From positions 98,070 through 162,069 of the forward strand of contig JAHREI010000007.1 of NCBI GenBank assembly GCA_021733665.1: 64,000 nucleotides of DNA, given 5' to 3'. The notes under the pieces were generated by a model. It ran no database searches. It was not told the origin of the DNA and was given only the letters and a program-made list of their open reading frames with translations. Numbering within the stretch: position 1 is the first letter of the stretch; each line of letters starts with the position of its first letter. Shown here piece after piece: positions 25,702-34,555 of this stretch. The translations under genes and the position numbers were made by a program. This DNA is from Bacillus subtilis (GTDB taxonomy: Bacteria > Pseudomonadota > Alphaproteobacteria > Rhizobiales > Rhizobiaceae).

Positions 25702-28700
25702 ATGTCGATGCGTAATATTTTTGCGGGCTTTATAATGTCCGCAGCGCTTGCCTTGTCTGTTCAACCTGTTCTGGCTCAGGCCAACCAAGACGGATCAAGG
25801 GTGATCGCAACCACGCAAAATGGTGATTATCCTGGTTTTGATTTGCGCACAGTCAAAGATGTCAGTCTTGATCAGTGCGAAAATATTTGCCTTAAAGATC
25901 AGGAATGCCGCGCTTTTACCTATAATGTGAAAGCGAAATGGTGCTTCCTGAAGTCCGACTACGGACAGATGAATACTGTTGAAGGCGCTGTTGCCGGTAA
26001 GGTGCTTGATCCTGCAGCTGTAGAGGTTGAACTTGCAGCACCTGCGCCGCTGACATTCGTACCGGCCAGCATGCTGGATGAAGCCCGTGCCTATCGCAAT
26101 AAGCTGAACGCCGCGGAAAAGCCTGCCGGTGAGGTTGCAAAACTGCTGCGTGCCGCACAAAGAAATTATGAAGCCGGTAATGCTTCTTCTGCCGTGATTG
26201 ATTTTGCGAGTATTGTGCCAATCGCCAAAGCAAACAGCGCTGTCTGGATGGGCTTGAGTCGTTCGACACTTACAGTATCGCAATCCGAGGATGCAAACTG
26301 GGAGATCCGGCGTGCTGCTGTCAATTCTGCCATTCTTGCGTATCAGTTCAGCCGTACTGTTTCTGAACGGGCAGAAGCGCTGAGCAATCTGGCAAAAGCA
26401 CTGGAGATGCGTGATAATTTCCGTCCGGCTCTCGATGCCTATAAAGCCAGCCTTGCCTTGCAGAATTCCGCAGCCGTAAACGCTGCCTACGAAGACTTGC
26501 GTGTGCGCAAAGGCTTCCGTGTGGTTGATCATACGATTGATAGCGACAGTGCCAATCCGCGCGTTTGTATTCAGCTGTCAGAACAGCTGATGAAAAGCGG
26601 TATTGATTATGCGTCTTTCGTGACCATTGATGATGCCACTCCGAAAGGCGTGGAAGCCAAAGACAAACAAATTTGTATTGAAGGTTTGCAGCACGGTAAA
26701 AGTTACCGCGTTGGTGTTCGCGCAGGTCTGCCTGCTGCGATCGGCGAGATGATTGAAGCACCGGTTGCACTGAATATTTATGTCCGTGACCGTGCACCGA
26801 CAGTGCGTTTCAACGGCGATGCCTTTGTGCTGCCAAGCACCATGCGTCGCGGTATTCCGCTGGTCAGCATCAATGTGAAAACCATTGATCTCGAAGTCTA
26901 TCGTGTGGGCGAGCGCGCTCTGACCCAATCGATGGATGGTATCAGCTTCTTCGGTCAGCTTGACGGTTACGCAACATCGCAGATCGTCAGCACACTTGGC
27001 GAGAAGGTATATACCGGTAAACTCGACGTAGAGAGTGATCTGAATAAGGAAATCGTTTCCTCCTTCCCTGTTGATGAAGCGCTGCCAAAACGTAAGCCCG
27101 GCATTTATATTATGACCGCCAAGGCGGAAGGTAATAAGTCGGAATATTGGGCTTCACAGGCGACACAATGGTTTCTGGTATCGGATACCGGCCTTGCAAC
27201 TTTTGCCGGTGAAGACGGGCTGAATGTTTTTGCCCGCTCGCTTGCTACTGCCAAGCCTATGGAAGGCGTTGAGCTGCAATTGCTGGCCGCCAACAATGAA
27301 GTGCTCGGCACAGCCACGACCGACGGTGACGGTCGCGCGACCTTCACTGCCGGTTTGATGCGCGGTACCGCCGCTATGACGCCGGCCATTCTCACTGCAC
27401 GTTCCAAGGGCAAAGACGGAGAGGAAGATTATGTCTTCCTCGATATGAAACGCGCAGGCTTTGATCTGTCAGATCGTGGCGTAACCGGACGTCCCGCACC
27501 GGGTGCACTGGATGTCTATGGCTGGACAGAGCGCGGTATTTACCGCACCGGCGAGACTGTTCATGCAGCTGCACTGGTTCGTGACAGTTCTGCAAAAGCC
27601 GTTGACCTGCCACTGACTTTCTCCTTCCTGCGCCCTGATGGTGTGGAAGACCGTGCGATTGTCAGCACATCACAGGCAGCCGGTGGTCATGCCGTTGATC
27701 TGCCGCTGGCCGATAACGCTATGCGCGGTACATGGACATTGCGTATTTTAAGTGATCCGAAAGCCACGCCGCTGTCTGAAAAACAGTTTCTGGTTGAGGA
27801 TTTTGTACCGGACCGCACAGAGTTTGACCTGACGTCAGATGTGAAAGAAATCCGCGCCGGTGATGCGGCTGTGGTGAAAGTGGACGGCCGTTATCTCTAT
27901 GGTGCGCCTGCTGCGGGTCTGACACTGGAAGGCGAAGTGAATATTCGTCCGACCCGTTCATGGGATCTGTTCCCGAAATATGTTTTCGGTCTTGCGGATG
28001 AAGAACAGCCGGAAGATACCCGTACCACGCTGGATGCACTGCCGGTTCTGAATGAACAGGGCAAAGCCGAAATTCCGGTTGTGCTGAATGATCTGCCAGC
28101 CACAACCCAGCGTCTCAATGCGGATATTGTTGTGCGTATGCGTGAAGGTGGCGGTCGTGCGGTTGAGCGTAAGCTGACACTGCCGGTTGCATCCGACACC
28201 AATATGATCGGTATCAAACCGGAATTTGACAGTGACAATCTGGGTGAAAACAGCAATGCCCAGTTCTCGGTGATCGTCAGCGATGCTGAAGGCAAGCGCG
28301 TTACTGAAGAAGGACTGGAATGGTCGCTGGTTAAGGTCGAGCGGAACTATCAGTGGTACCGCAGCGGCAGCTCGTGGAACTATGAGCCGGTCACCTATAC
28401 TAAACAAGTTGCTAACGGCACTGTTTCTGTTGATGAGCAGACCGCAGGCAACATTCAGGTGCCGGTAGAGTGGGGACGGTATCGTCTTGAAATCGCCACC
28501 TCTGATCCTGACGGTCCGCAGAGCAGTTTTGAATTTTATGCCGGTTGGTATGTAGAAGCCCGTTCGACAGAAACGCCGGATGGTCTGGAAGTCGCGCTCG
28601 ATAAAGAGACTTACAAAAACGGTGAAACCGCGATTTTGAAAGTTTCCCCGCGTTTTGCCGGTGAGCTGCTGGTAACCATCGGTGCAGACAGTCTGCTGAT

Positions 28701-31200
28701 GACCAAGACAGTTTCTGTGCCGGCTGAGGGTGCGGAAGTTGAAATTCCGGTCAGCGGTGAATGGGGTGCCGGCGCCTATATTACGGCAAGCCTTTATCGT
28801 CCGGGTGAAGCACAGGAAAGCCGTATGCCTGCCCGTGCCATTGGTATTCGCTGGCTGGCGGTCGATCCGGCAGAGCGCAAGCTCTCCGTGCGGATTGAAA
28901 CGCCTGAAAAAACCGAACCGCGTCAGGCTTTGACCATTCCGGTTTCAATCGGTGGTCTGAAATCCGGCGATCAGGCCTATGTCATGATCTCGGCTGTGGA
29001 TGTGGGTATTCTGAATCTGACCAATCACAAACCGGCTGATCCGGCTGGCTGGTATTTCGGTCAGCGTCAGCTCGGACTTGAGATTCGCGATCTTTATGGT
29101 CGTCTGATTGACGGTTCGCTCGGCACAATGGGTCGTTTACGTACCGGTGGTGACGGCGCGCAGATGGCAGTCGAAGGTTCACCTCCGACCGAAAAACTGG
29201 TTGCTTTCTTTGCCGGTCCTGTTGAGGTCGGTGCGGACGGCAAAGCGAGTGTCAATTTTGAGATTCCGCAGTTCAACGGCACTGCCCGCGTCAGCGCTGT
29301 TGCATGGACAAAAACCGCAGTCGGTAATGCACAATCTGATGTGATCATTCGTGACCCGGTGGTTGTCACTGCGGCGCTGCCAAAATTCATGGCACCGCAA
29401 GATCAGGCGCAGCTGCGTCTGGATATTGCCAATACAGACGGTCCTGCTGGTCAGTATAGCGTGAGCGTTGCCAGTTCTGGTCTGGTGTCGGTGCCACAGG
29501 GACAGGCACCATCCTCCGTCACACTGGGACAGGGGGAAAAGACCCATCTGATCCTGCCGCTGCAAGCGGAGCGCGCAGGGACAGAAGTCCTGACCGTCCG
29601 GCTGACCCATGAAAGCGGGCTGAGCATTTCGCAGGATTTGATCCTGCCGGTGCGTGCCTCATCCTTGCCGGAAACCACCCGTAAGGAAGTGACCCTTGCG
29701 GCAGTGAACGGTTCTCTTGTGATCAACAAAGAGCTGCTTGCCGGTCAGCGCATGGATGGTGCATCGGTCAGCATCAATGTTTCCAATGCATCCGGTTTTG
29801 ATATTCCGGGGCTGCTGACATCGCTTGATCGTTATCCTTATGGCTGTACCGAACAGACTGCCAGCCGCGCTTTGCCGCTGCTCTATATGAACGAATTGGC
29901 GAAACAGGCCGGTATGCCGTTGCAGGACAGCGATGAAGAACTGAACAAGCGTATTCAGGATGCCATTTACAAGGTGTTGAACAACCAGTCATCTTCCGGT
30001 AGCTTCGGCCTCTGGTCTCCGGAAAGCGGTGACCTCTGGCTCGATGCCTATGTTACAGACTTCCTGACCCGCGCCCGTGAACAGAAGTTCGAGGTGCCGC
30101 AGCAGGCGATGGTACTGGCACTGGATAATCTTCAGAATGCCTTGTCCTATGATGTGTCTATCACAGATAACGGCAATTCGATTGCTTATGCTTTCTATGT
30201 GCTGTCACGTAACCGCCGCGCATCGATTGCTGATCTGCGTTACTATGCGGATACCCGTCTGGAAGAGTTTGCCTCACCGCTGGCACGTGCTCAGATCGGT
30301 GCAAGCCTCGCGCTTTACGGCGATGGTGAGCGTTCGGAAAAAGCCTTCGTATCGGCGTTCCGTCTTGCTGATAAAGGCAATATTTCGTGGGCGCGTTCGG
30401 ATTACGGTTCGAACCTGCGTGACGGCGCTGCCATTCTCGCATTGGCTGCCGAAAGTCGTCCGGTACCAAGCATTGTGCCGCAACTGGTGAAAATGGTCGG
30501 CGGTTTGAGCAATGAAACACGCTATACCAGCACACAGGAACAGGCATGGCTGTTGCTGGCTGCCCGTGGTCTGAAAGATGAGGATACTAATCTGACTCTG
30601 CAACTGAACGGTGAAGATCGTCAGGGTGCATTGTCAGAACGTCTGACAGGCGAGCAGCTTGAAGTTGCGCCGGTGACAATCGCGAATACCGGTGCCAAGC
30701 CGGTGGCGGCGGTGATCACAACTGTTGCAGCGCCGGTGGAAGCACCGCCTGCCGGTGGTGACGGCTTTACCATTGCACGCAGCTACTACACGCTGGACGG
30801 TGCAGAGGTCAGCGTTTCTGATGCACAGCAGAATGAGCGCTATGTGGTTGTGCTGAAAGTGACTGAGGCGAATAATTGGGCGTCGCGTATTCTGATCACC
30901 GATCTGTTGCCTGCCGGTTTTGAAATTGACAATCCGCGTATCGTAGATAGTGCGGATCTGAGTAATTTCGGCTGGCTGGACGGCACCACCGTTGCCCATA
31001 GCGAATTCCGCAGTGATCGTTTTGTGGCCGCTTTCAACAGCAGTGGCGGCAATGCCCGTGAATATACGGTTGCCTATACCGTGCGTGCGGTCACACCGGG
31101 TACCTATGCACATCCGGCACCATATGTGGAAGATATGTATCGTCCGCAATATTTCGGTCGTGGTGCTGCCGGTATGATGCAGGTACAGCCTGCGCAGTAA
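25702..31200 (+). CDS. Bacterial alpha-2-macroglobulin with N-terminal PAN domain
   Basis: Giant periplasmic protease trap, 1832 aa. A signal peptide (1-27, ending VLAQA) has no lipobox, unlike the E. coli YfhM lipoprotein. Residues about 30-90 form a PAN/apple-like module with cysteines 59, 63, 69 and 81. Then come MG domains with a conserved GVTGRPAPGALDVYGWTERGIYRTGE stretch. The thioester motif is intact at C1382-T-E-Q1385 (YGCTEQT), followed by the helical thioester domain and a C-terminal domain. Such proteins are thought to trap invading proteases and to guard the cell wall beside PBP1C. The ATG at 25702 has GGAGAA upstream. A single-gene unit with its own terminator. Confidence 0.93.
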   Translation: MSMRNIFAGFIMSAALALSVQPVLAQANQDGSRVIATTQNGDYPGFDLRTVKDVSLDQCENICLKDQECRAFTYNVKAKWCFLKSDYGQMNTVEGAVAGKVLDPAAVEVELAAPAPLTFVPASMLDEARAYRNKLNAAEKPAGEVAKLLRAAQRNYEAGNASSAVIDFASIVPIAKANSAVWMGLSRSTLTVSQSEDANWEIRRAAVNSAILAYQFSRTVSERAEALSNLAKALEMRDNFRPALDAYKASLALQNSAAVNAAYEDLRVRKGFRVVDHTIDSDSANPRVCIQLSEQLMKSGIDYASFVTIDDATPKGVEAKDKQICIEGLQHGKSYRVGVRAGLPAAIGEMIEAPVALNIYVRDRAPTVRFNGDAFVLPSTMRRGIPLVSINVKTIDLEVYRVGERALTQSMDGISFFGQLDGYATSQIVSTLGEKVYTGKLDVESDLNKEIVSSFPVDEALPKRKPGIYIMTAKAEGNKSEYWASQATQWFLVSDTGLATFAGEDGLNVFARSLATAKPMEGVELQLLAANNEVLGTATTDGDGRATFTAGLMRGTAAMTPAILTARSKGKDGEEDYVFLDMKRAGFDLSDRGVTGRPAPGALDVYGWTERGIYRTGETVHAAALVRDSSAKAVDLPLTFSFLRPDGVEDRAIVSTSQAAGGHAVDLPLADNAMRGTWTLRILSDPKATPLSEKQFLVEDFVPDRTEFDLTSDVKEIRAGDAAVVKVDGRYLYGAPAAGLTLEGEVNIRPTRSWDLFPKYVFGLADEEQPEDTRTTLDALPVLNEQGKAEIPVVLNDLPATTQRLNADIVVRMREGGGRAVERKLTLPVASDTNMIGIKPEFDSDNLGENSNAQFSVIVSDAEGKRVTEEGLEWSLVKVERNYQWYRSGSSWNYEPVTYTKQVANGTVSVDEQTAGNIQVPVEWGRYRLEIATSDPDGPQSSFEFYAGWYVEARSTETPDGLEVALDKETYKNGETAILKVSPRFAGELLVTIGADSLLMTKTVSVPAEGAEVEIPVSGEWGAGAYITASLYRPGEAQESRMPARAIGIRWLAVDPAERKLSVRIETPEKTEPRQALTIPVSIGGLKSGDQAYVMISAVDVGILNLTNHKPADPAGWYFGQRQLGLEIRDLYGRLIDGSLGTMGRLRTGGDGAQMAVEGSPPTEKLVAFFAGPVEVGADGKASVNFEIPQFNGTARVSAVAWTKTAVGNAQSDVIIRDPVVVTAALPKFMAPQDQAQLRLDIANTDGPAGQYSVSVASSGLVSVPQGQAPSSVTLGQGEKTHLILPLQAERAGTEVLTVRLTHESGLSISQDLILPVRASSLPETTRKEVTLAAVNGSLVINKELLAGQRMDGASVSINVSNASGFDIPGLLTSLDRYPYGCTEQTASRALPLLYMNELAKQAGMPLQDSDEELNKRIQDAIYKVLNNQSSSGSFGLWSPESGDLWLDAYVTDFLTRAREQKFEVPQQAMVLALDNLQNALSYDVSITDNGNSIAYAFYVLSRNRRASIADLRYYADTRLEEFASPLARAQIGASLALYGDGERSEKAFVSAFRLADKGNISWARSDYGSNLRDGAAILALAAESRPVPSIVPQLVKMVGGLSNETRYTSTQEQAWLLLAARGLKDEDTNLTLQLNGEDRQGALSERLTGEQLEVAPVTIANTGAKPVAAVITTVAAPVEAPPAGGDGFTIARSYYTLDGAEVSVSDAQQNERYVVVLKVTEANNWASRILITDLLPAGFEIDNPRIVDSADLSNFGWLDGTTVAHSEFRSDRFVAAFNSSGGNAREYTVAYTVRAVTPGTYAHPAPYVEDMYRPQYFGRGAAGMMQVQPAQ

Positions 31201-31222
31201 AACGCTACGGATCGCAAAAAAT

Positions 31223-31258
31223 AAAAGCCCCGCCTGAAACTCTCAGGCGGGGCTTTTT
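31223..31258. terminator. Terminator after the alpha-2-macroglobulin gene
   Basis: A 15-bp perfect stem (AAAAGCCCCGCCTGA / TCAGGCGGGGCTTTT) with a five-base loop and T run. Confidence 0.95.
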
Positions 31259-31262
31259 GTTT

Positions 31263-31311
31263 AGAGCATAATTCCTTAAACTTGGATCAGTTTAAGGTGA
31301 AATTATGCTCT
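31263..31311. repeat. Palindromic intergenic element, part A
   Basis: Arms AGAGCATAATT and AATTATGCTCT (11 bp, perfect), inner arms CCTTAAAC and GTTTAAGG (8 bp, perfect), loop TTGGATCA and a three-base bulge. It resembles the AGAGCAT...ATGCTCT palindromes scattered between genes in Rhizobiales; that link is from memory. Confidence 0.75.
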
Positions 31312-31323
31312 CATTTTAAAGTG

Positions 31324-31367
31324 TTAGAGCGACCTTTGTGTGCCAAGTCTGGCACACGGCGCTTTAG
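31324..31367. repeat. Palindromic intergenic element, part B
   Basis: Inner perfect hairpin GTGTGCCA-AGTC-TGGCACAC (31338-31357), flanked by TTAGAGCG and CGCTTTAG that pair with wobbles. It directly abuts the stop of the aldehyde dehydrogenase gene. A and B together look like one composite repeat. Confidence 0.65.
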
Positions 31368-32771
31368 TTACTTTGTTAAGAAACGGATGAGCGTATCGGC
31401 AAAGCGGCCATAGGGTGGGCGCAGATAGTCTGTTGCTGCAGGATTATATTTTCGCAAAACCGGCATGGCTTTGGAGAAGGTTCTGAAACCTTCTTCACCG
31501 TGATAATGCCCCATCCCGCTCATACCGACACCGCCGAACGGCAGGTCTGCACAGGCAAATTGATAGAGTGTGTCATTGATACACACACTGCCTGCCACGA
31601 CATTTGAGAGGGCATTTTCAACCGGCTCATTGCTGTTGCTGAAAATATAGAAAGCAAGCGGTCGGTCGCGCGCGATGATATAGCGGAGTGCCTCATCATA
31701 GGAGCGATAGGTTTTAACCGGTAAGAGGGGGCCGAAAATCTCTTTCTGCATGATCGCGCTGTTATCATCCGGATTGATGATCAGCATTGGCGGCAGGATG
31801 TGGCGGCTCTCGGCTTTTTGGGTGTCGTTTAAAGAGAGTAACGGGATCACTTTATGCCCGCGGATACTGGCATCATCTGCCAGACCGGTGAGGCGTTTGT
31901 ACTGGCTCTCATTGATGATCGCGGTGTAATCCGTTTGGCCGTTCACATCATTATAGCGCTGTGCGGTCTGGCTCTGGCACTCTGTTATAAAGGTTTCGAG
32001 TTGGCTCTCCGGCAGCAGCACATAGTCCGGCGCTATACAGGTCTGTCCGGCATTGAAGAGCTTTCCGGTCAGAATACGGCTGACAGTTTTTGTTAAATCG
32101 GTATCAGGTGCGATCAGTGCAGGGGACTTGCCACCAAGTTCCAGCGTTACCGGTGTCAGATTTTTCGCTGCCGCTGCCATGACTTTTTTAGCCACTGCGG
32201 TCGAGCCGGTGAAAAACAGATGATCAAAAGGCAGATTGGAAAATGCAGCGGCAATATCTGCGCCGCCCTGTATAATGCTGACGCGGTTTTGCGGGAAGCA
32301 GTCATGCAGAAGGCGGGTCAGATAAGCATTGGTATGCGGCGTATGTTCTGAAGGTTTCAGGAAGACATGATTGCCCGCCGCTATTGCTGATATCAGCGGC
32401 GTGAGCGACAAATTAACCGGATAGTTCCACGGCGAGAGAATACCCACGACACCTAAGGGTGCAAAACGGATTTCTGCTTTCGCAGGCCAGAACTGCCATC
32501 CGGCTTTACGCCTTTGCGGTTTTATCCATTTTTTTAGTTTGTGCAGGCAGTGGTCGATTTCTTTCAACACGATCATGGCTTCTGCCAGCATGCTTTCATG
32601 GGCTGAGCGGTGGCCAAAGTCGCGGGAAATTGCCTCAGTCATTTGCGGCAGGCTGGTTTTGAAAGCAGTACGCAGGCGCAGTAAATCTTCACGGCGCTGC
32701 TGCGCATCAGGGCGGTGTTGCAACCATGCTTCGCGTAAGGTGTTAAAGGTGGTGCTGAGCTGTTCAGTCAT
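31368..32771 (-). CDS. Aldehyde dehydrogenase (coniferyl-aldehyde dehydrogenase type)
   Basis: NAD(P)-dependent aldehyde dehydrogenase, 467 aa. The general base is E211 (LELGGKS) and the catalytic cysteine C245 (NAGQTC). The short N-terminus, the FAPLGVVGILSPWNYPVNLSLTPLISAI stretch and the membrane-like hydrophobic tail region match the CalB/class 3 group, which oxidises aromatic or fatty aldehydes. It overlaps the upstream YhhN gene by eight bases; YhhN enzymes release fatty aldehydes from lysoplasmalogens, so a fatty aldehyde is a plausible substrate here. Confidence 0.88.
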   Translation of the reverse strand: MTEQLSTTFNTLREAWLQHRPDAQQRREDLLRLRTAFKTSLPQMTEAISRDFGHRSAHESMLAEAMIVLKEIDHCLHKLKKWIKPQRRKAGWQFWPAKAEIRFAPLGVVGILSPWNYPVNLSLTPLISAIAAGNHVFLKPSEHTPHTNAYLTRLLHDCFPQNRVSIIQGGADIAAAFSNLPFDHLFFTGSTAVAKKVMAAAAKNLTPVTLELGGKSPALIAPDTDLTKTVSRILTGKLFNAGQTCIAPDYVLLPESQLETFITECQSQTAQRYNDVNGQTDYTAIINESQYKRLTGLADDASIRGHKVIPLLSLNDTQKAESRHILPPMLIINPDDNSAIMQKEIFGPLLPVKTYRSYDEALRYIIARDRPLAFYIFSNSNEPVENALSNVVAGSVCINDTLYQFACADLPFGGVGMSGMGHYHGEEGFRTFSKAMPVLRKYNPAATDYLRPPYGRFADTLIRFLTK

Positions 32772-33480
32772 GAGTGTCCCTTAAAACAGAACGCGCAAAA
32801 CACCATTGCGCTGCATAATAGGTGCCAAGCACCCAGATTGAATTGAGCGGGATATCATAGCGGAACCGCCCGTAAGCCAGAATACTGTCGCTGATAACGA
32901 AGAAGATGCCGCCAATGGCCGCAATCTTGGCGGCTTGCTTTGTATTACGGTCGGCGATGGTCATGTTCATCGCGCGGTTCAGCGCGAAGGCTGCCATCAG
33001 GGCCAGTGCCAGCGCATAGATGGCGACCGGAATATGCATACCATCGGGCAGGCTGTTCCACAGGCCGGTAATAATCAGCAAGGCAATGACTGCAAACCCG
33101 AGAAAGACTGACGGTTTGAATGCAGCATGATCAGACAGCAGTGCATAAATATAGGCGCAGTGCGTCAGCAGAAAGCAGATCAGCCCCGCCATGAAATAAT
33201 CCTGCGGCAGCATGAGAAAGAAATCGCCGCCGATTGCAAAAGCAAGACCAAGCGCGATTGCATTACGATAATGGCGGGATGCCGGATTGTTGACGGATAA
33301 AGTGAGGGCGAGCAGCAGCGCAGTGGCTGTCGGCTTGGTGAGATAATGCAGCCAGCGCCATTCCGGATTGAGATGCGTGCCTAATAAAGCACCTGCAATC
33401 GCACCGCAGACTAACAGGATATAGAGCAATGTTGCTGCCGGACTGATGCCGGATTGTTGTGCCGGATGAGAATACGCCAT
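32764..33480 (-). CDS. YhhN/TMEM86-family membrane protein (lysoplasmalogenase-like)
   Basis: Integral inner-membrane protein, 238 aa, about eight hydrophobic helices. The family includes lysoplasmalogenases that hydrolyse the vinyl-ether bond of lysoplasmalogens. Typical stretches are LTKPTATALLLAL, IGGDFFLMLP and the acidic ISDSILAYGRF near the end. The ATG at 33480 has AGGGGAAAATC upstream; a longer reading from 33546 is not favoured. It overlaps the aldehyde dehydrogenase gene, with which it probably forms an operon. Confidence 0.82.
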   Translation of the reverse strand: MAYSHPAQQSGISPAATLLYILLVCGAIAGALLGTHLNPEWRWLHYLTKPTATALLLALTLSVNNPASRHYRNAIALGLAFAIGGDFFLMLPQDYFMAGLICFLLTHCAYIYALLSDHAAFKPSVFLGFAVIALLIITGLWNSLPDGMHIPVAIYALALALMAAFALNRAMNMTIADRNTKQAAKIAAIGGIFFVISDSILAYGRFRYDIPLNSIWVLGTYYAAQWCFARSVLRDTHD

Positions 33481-33601
33481 GATTTTCCCCTGCATGCAGC
33501 TTCCAGTTGACTTATACGTAAACTGTTTTTGAGCAGAGTAGCGCAAATTTGTGCCGCTGCAATCACAATCCTGATAGCGTACAGAATTTGGCAGGGAAGA
33601 T

Positions 33602-34267
33602 TTATTCGGCTACCGGACTATCCGGTTTTGTGCCATATGCGGCGAAGAACATATTCACTGCGGATTCCACATTATAGCGAATTTGCTCCGGCGTTGGTGC
33701 CGCTTCCATATAGGCAAACAAGCGCTGGCGGTAAATGCCTGCCAGAAACAGTTCTGCCAGCTGATAAGCGGCATGTTGCACGTCCGGAACGCAGATAGCG
33801 CCTTGTTCAACAAGAGTTTCAATATAGGTTTTTAGTACCAAGAGGCCGCGCCGCGGGCCGCGCTCATAAAAACGCATGCCTATTTCCGGCTTACGCTCGG
33901 TTACGCCGAGGATTGTGCGCTGAGCGCTGATCACCATATCCGAGGTCACAAGGGGGACGAGTGCAATGCCATAGGCAATAAGCCCTTCTTTACAGGAGAG
34001 GCCTTCACCGATGATTGTATTGATTTGAGTGAATAAGATACTGCGATGTTGTTCGCACAAAGCTTCAAACAGCTCATCTTTGCTCTCGAAATAAACATAG
34101 ATTGTGCTCTTGGAAACACCGGCTTCCCGCGTGATATCATTCATGCTGGCTGCATCAAAACCCATGCGCAGAAATACATTTTGCGCACCGTCCAGAATTT
34201 TCTGACGCTTGACCGGGTCCTGTCCGGCGCCATGGCGACCATTCTGCGACTGTTTGATGTCTGTCAT
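33602..34267 (-). CDS. TetR-family repressor of the EmrAB-type efflux genes
   Basis: TetR regulator, 221 aa. The N-terminal HTH is clear (ITREAGVSKSTIYVYFESKDELFEAL), followed by a ligand-binding C-terminal domain ending in FAAYGTKPDSPVAE. The ATG at 34267 is preferred; an earlier start at 34330 would run through the promoter area. It is divergent from the membrane-fusion gene and the spacer holds two copies of TCGAACCGATC, so autoregulation and control of the pump are likely. Confidence 0.88.
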   Translation of the reverse strand: MTDIKQSQNGRHGAGQDPVKRQKILDGAQNVFLRMGFDAASMNDITREAGVSKSTIYVYFESKDELFEALCEQHRSILFTQINTIIGEGLSCKEGLIAYGIALVPLVTSDMVISAQRTILGVTERKPEIGMRFYERGPRRGLLVLKTYIETLVEQGAICVPDVQHAAYQLAELFLAGIYRQRLFAYMEAAPTPEQIRYNVESAVNMFFAAYGTKPDSPVAE

Positions 34268-34331
34268 GCCTGCTTTGCTTTCCTGACGCTGCCCGTAGTG
34301 TACTTGCCGTGCAAAGTTAATATTTACCAAT

Positions 34332-34403
34332 TCGAACCGATCAGTACGATTTCAATTGATATGCCGTCTCTCTTGCTTTATGTCAACATCGAACCGATCG
34401 GTT
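34332..34403. promoter_or_regulatory. Paired candidate TetR operators
   Basis: TCGAACCGATC occurs at 34332-34342 and 34389-34399. The second copy lies in a perfect palindrome AACCGATCGGTT (34392-34403). They lie in the spacer between the divergent tetR and efflux genes, where a TetR dimer would be expected to bind. Confidence 0.6.
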
Positions 34404-34555
34404 TTGAAGGGAATATAAGCCATTTCTCATAATAGGTGGCGGAAAGATTCCCCGATTGATCTGTGGTTCATTTTGAGTTTCCCCTTACCGGAACAAAATA
34501 TTCAATAAAGTTTATTGGCAGTACGGCCTGTTTTATCCAGAAAGTTGCCCCCGCT

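Noticed and set aside
31338..31357. Intrinsic terminator for the aldehyde dehydrogenase gene
   Set aside because: The hairpin is strong, but no T run follows on the minus strand and it forms part of a palindromic repeat element.
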